Below, piece by piece: positions 61,682-64,000 of a DNA stretch of 64,000 bases (position 1 is its first letter; every line of letters begins with the position of its first letter). The notes beneath the pieces are model-generated. The model was not told where the DNA came from. It did no database searches and saw nothing but the letters and a program-made list of their open reading frames with translations. Made by a program: the position numbers and the translations under genes. This stretch comes from Ewingella sp. CoE-038-23 (GTDB taxonomy: Bacteria; Pseudomonadota; Gammaproteobacteria; Enterobacterales; Enterobacteriaceae), in assembly GCF_040419245.1 (NCBI RefSeq), contig NZ_JAZHOH010000001.1:3100001-3164000 (forward strand), read 5' to 3'.

Positions 61682-62703
61682 TACTTGTGACCCTGCTCTA
61701 ACAATTTATCCAGCTCGCCGCCGGTATCGAAATGCGTTTTCATCACCTGCGGCCAGCTGCCGAACTGATCTTCAACTTTGAATAGCTTGGTATCAGGGAA
61801 CTGCCCTTTCGCCGCCGCCATGGCCGTTTTGTCATATACGCGGTAGTTGAAGCTGGTGATGATTTTCTGCGCCTGCGGGCTCCAGAGGTAATTCAGGTAA
61901 TCTTTGGCCGCTTTCTCAGTGCCGTTTTTCTCGACGTTTTTGTCGACCCATGCCACCGGGAACTCCGCCAGAATGTCTACCGGCGGGACAATCACTTCAT
62001 AGTTGTCGTCGCCGTATTGCTTGCGAATATTGTTCACTTCGGACTCGAAGCTGATCAGCACATCGCCCAGCCCGCGCTCGACGAAGGTGGTGGTGGCGCC
62101 ACGGCCGCCGGTATCAAACACCTGAACGTTTTTCAGGAACTGGGTCATTTTCGCGCGGGTCTGTTCCTGGTTTTTACCGTCTTCCAGATTGAACGCGCCC
62201 CACGCCGCCAGATAGGTATAGCGGCCGTTGCCTGACGTTTTCGGATTCGGGAAGATCAGTTTGACGTCGGCACGGGTTAAGTCGTCCCAGCTGTGAATGT
62301 TTTTCGGGTTGCCCTTGCGCACCAAGAACGCCATGGTCGAATAGAACGGCGAACTGTTGTTAGGCAAGCGGCTTTGCCAATTGGCGGGGATCAGGTCACC
62401 GCGGTCATGCAGAATTTGTACGTCAGTCACCTGATTGTAAGTGACGACATCGGCCTTCAGGCCTTGCAGAATGGCCAAAGCCTGCTTGGAGGAGCCAGCG
62501 TGAGACTGTTTAATCTCCAGCTTGTCGCCACCGTTTTGCTCTGCCCACTGCTTTTGAAATGGCGGATTGAGCGCAGCGAACAGTTCGCGCGCCACATCAT
62601 AGGAGCTATTGAGTAATTCCGTGGCAGAGGCCGCGCCGCTGGCCAGCAGCATGGCGGCAAGAGAACTCTTGAGTAATCCGCGTCTAAATCCGTTCATTTT
62701 CAT
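61681..62703 (-). CDS. cysP: Thiosulfate/sulfate-binding periplasmic protein CysP
   Basis: 340-residue exported binding protein, first gene of cysPTWA. Signal peptide [27 protein letters not shown], mature start [14 protein letters not shown]. Ligand and family motifs are [13 protein letters not shown] (about residues 67-79), [17 protein letters not shown] (about 157-173) and [28 protein letters not shown] (about 200-227). ATG at 62703 has AAGGCGG upstream. A CysB-type control region is expected upstream. Confidence 0.95.
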   Translation of the reverse strand: MKMNGFRRGLLKSSLAAMLLASGAASATELLNSSYDVARELFAALNPPFQKQWAEQNGGDKLEIKQSHAGSSKQALAILQGLKADVVTYNQVTDVQILHDRGDLIPANWQSRLPNNSSPFYSTMAFLVRKGNPKNIHSWDDLTRADVKLIFPNPKTSGNGRYTYLAAWGAFNLEDGKNQEQTRAKMTQFLKNVQVFDTGGRGATTTFVERGLGDVLISFESEVNNIRKQYGDDNYEVIVPPVDILAEFPVAWVDKNVEKNGTEKAAKDYLNYLWSPQAQKIITSFNYRVYDKTAMAAAKGQFPDTKLFKVEDQFGSWPQVMKTHFDTGGELDKLLEQGHK

Positions 62704-62924
62704 GCGCCGCCTTGAGTGTATGGACATCCGACATGGCAAAACTCAGCCACTTTAGTAGTCCACAGTGTATTTATAACTCAGGGTCAGGCTGTAACGGTTT
62801 TATATACCGTTTAGTGATTTTCAAGCATGAAAAGCTATAAGCCGAAAAAGGCTGGCCTAGGTGGGCATTAACAGTAGTGAGGCGAGACGTGGCGCGCCCG
62901 ACACAGGCGCGCCAAGGGGGAAAA
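62704..62924. promoter_or_regulatory. cysP upstream region and yfeX downstream region
   Basis: 221 bp. AACGGT-N7-ACCGTT (about 62792-62810) is an inverted repeat near an AT-rich stretch and could be part of the CysB-bound region; the consensus is too loose to claim. A GGCGCGCC-N7-GGCGCGCC hairpin at 62891-62913 lies after the yfeX stop and may be a weak terminator. Confidence 0.5.
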
Positions 62925-63824
62925 TTAGAGCGCCAGCAGGCGAGTCAGGGACGGCGCGAAATAGTAGCTTCCGGTCACCGGGCGGGTGAAGCGCAGCATG
63001 GCGTCGCGCTTGCCGTCTAAGTCACCAAACATGCTCAATAGCTGCTTCTCAATGTTCCACAGGCGCGAGCAATAAGAGATGAAATAAAGGCCGTGTTCGC
63101 CGCTGGCGGTGCCGTAAGGCAGGCTCTGGCGCAGAATTTTCAGGCCTTTGCCCTCTTCTTTCAGATCCACGCGGCTGACGTGCGAAGTGTCCGGGCGCGT
63201 TTCTGAGTCCAGCTCTTCGTCGGTCAGCTTAGTGCGGCCGATGACCTCTTCTTGCTGGCTGACGGAGAAGCGATTCCACTGGGTTAAATTGTGCTTCCAG
63301 CGCTGGACCATCACGTAGCTGCCGCCCGCGTCCTGATGCCCTTCTGGAATGATAGCGACCTGCGCACGTGCTGCGTCTTTCGGGTTTTCGGTGCCATCGA
63401 CAAAGCCGCTTAAATCGCGATCTTCGATACCACGGAAGCCGTGAGTCTCTTCTTCCACCAGAATCGATTTGCCAAAGGCCGCCAGCGCCGCCTGTGCCAC
63501 GGCGAAGTTCACGTCATGGCGCAAAGATTGGATATGCAGTAGCACGTCGCGCTGGGTGGCAGGAGCCAGACCTTTGCCTAGCGGCTCGAAAGGTTTTAAT
63601 TCATCAGCGCCCTGGCCGCCTGAAAGATCGCGCCAGACGTCATGGCCGAAAGCCAGCACCGCGCCGAGTTTTTCTTGGGGGAATTTCTGCTGCATTTCAC
63701 TTAATGCGGCAGCAAACACACGGCAACCCTGCCGCAGACTATCCAGCTCGCCTTGAACTTTCGCTTCAATGAAAATGCCGAAACGGCAATGTTCGAGCAG
63801 AATGCCACTCTGTACCTGAGTCAC
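62925..63824 (-). CDS. yfeX: Dye-decolourising heme peroxidase YfeX
   Basis: 299-residue DyP-type heme peroxidase, cytosolic; E. coli YfeX oxidises porphyrinogens and is linked to heme/iron use. Family motifs are [11 protein letters not shown] (about residues 145-155, the GXXDG motif with the distal Asp), the proximal His about 215 in [29 protein letters not shown], and [22 protein letters not shown] near 250-272. GTG at 63824 with a GAGGAT ribosome site gives exactly the E. coli length; the frame open to 63983 is discounted. Confidence 0.94.
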   Translation of the reverse strand: MTQVQSGILLEHCRFGIFIEAKVQGELDSLRQGCRVFAAALSEMQQKFPQEKLGAVLAFGHDVWRDLSGGQGADELKPFEPLGKGLAPATQRDVLLHIQSLRHDVNFAVAQAALAAFGKSILVEEETHGFRGIEDRDLSGFVDGTENPKDAARAQVAIIPEGHQDAGGSYVMVQRWKHNLTQWNRFSVSQQEEVIGRTKLTDEELDSETRPDTSHVSRVDLKEEGKGLKILRQSLPYGTASGEHGLYFISYCSRLWNIEKQLLSMFGDLDGKRDAMLRFTRPVTGSYYFAPSLTRLLAL

Positions 63825-63870
63825 GTTTTTTATCCTCGTAAATTTGACGGCGGCTATCATAACCGAAGTC

Positions 63871-63905
63871 AATAAAAATGCCTTGCGCGGACGCAAGGCA
63901 TTGCA
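63871..63905 (-). terminator. Terminator of a leftward gene beyond the window
   Basis: AATGCCTTGCG-N4-CGCAAGGCATT; on the minus strand a T-run (TTTTT) follows. A gene reading in from the right probably ends just beyond this; a short frame ending ...LAS at about 63969 could be its last codons, but this is not secure. Confidence 0.75.
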
Positions 63906-64000
63906 GAGTTTTTCAGCACTAATTTTAAAGGCTTGTTTTAAAGACTTGTTGAGAGAATGGCGCTTAGTTAGCTCGCCAAACAATTTTGCTGACTTTCCAG

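Overview
ORGANISM. The window is a chromosome segment of an enterobacterium. Gene content and order (ypeC-mntH-nupC, tRNA-Ala pair, gltX, tRNA-Val x3 and tRNA-Lys, yfeR/yfeH, ypeB-ligA-zipA-cysZ-cysK-ptsHI-crr, cysM, cysPTWA, yfeX) follow the E. coli gltX-to-cys region. A CpxRA-like two-component pair replaces the E. coli pdxK/yfeK/yfeS block between crr and cysM. I infer a Yersiniaceae member (Serratia/Rahnella/Ewingella/Rouxiella type); the genus is not proven. LAYOUT. 1-9220: yghZ-like reductase, a His-rich DUF2502 protein, mntH with a Fur box, nupC, two tRNA-Ala, a formate/nitrite-type channel, gltX, a tRNA operon with a strong stringent-type promoter, a nucleotidyltransferase, and a FlxA-like gene behind a good sigma-28 promoter. 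9221-45951: a LysR regulator gene (yfeR) split by a complete transposable prophage of 35,804 bp (9621-45424). The prophage is flanked by the 6-bp direct repeat GCATGG and has matching ends (TGAT...ATCA). 46053-63824: yfeH, ypeB, ligA, zipA, cysZ, cysK, the PTS operon, the two-component system, cysM, the sulfate/thiosulfate ABC operon and yfeX. PROPHAGE. It resembles the BcepMu type: a Mu-like transposition and head module joined to a P2-like contractile tail. Early genes (small regulators, a DD35E transposase, an AAA+ ATPase, GemA, Mor) run rightward from about 37.7 to 45.3 kb. Late genes (holin, endolysin, Rz/Rz1, Mu-type terminase/portal/head, P2-type tail) run leftward from 34.6 kb to 9.7 kb. 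The centre (34.8-37.7 kb) holds the repressor with three operator-like palindromes and several accessory genes: a lipoprotein, a Dam-type methylase and two unknown proteins, two of them behind copies of a repeated RNA-hairpin element. The right end carries a Gin/Cin-type invertase and a 1.5-kb invertible tail-fibre cassette bounded by a 48-bp perfect inverted repeat. MOST INTERESTING. (1) A 291-residue protein with a PD-(D/E)XK nuclease domain sits between the baseplate genes V and W, with its own promoter-like nested inverted repeat; it is a candidate anti-phage moron. (2) The central accessory cluster, with its duplicated hairpin leaders. (3) The invertible fibre system and the exactly resolvable prophage ends.
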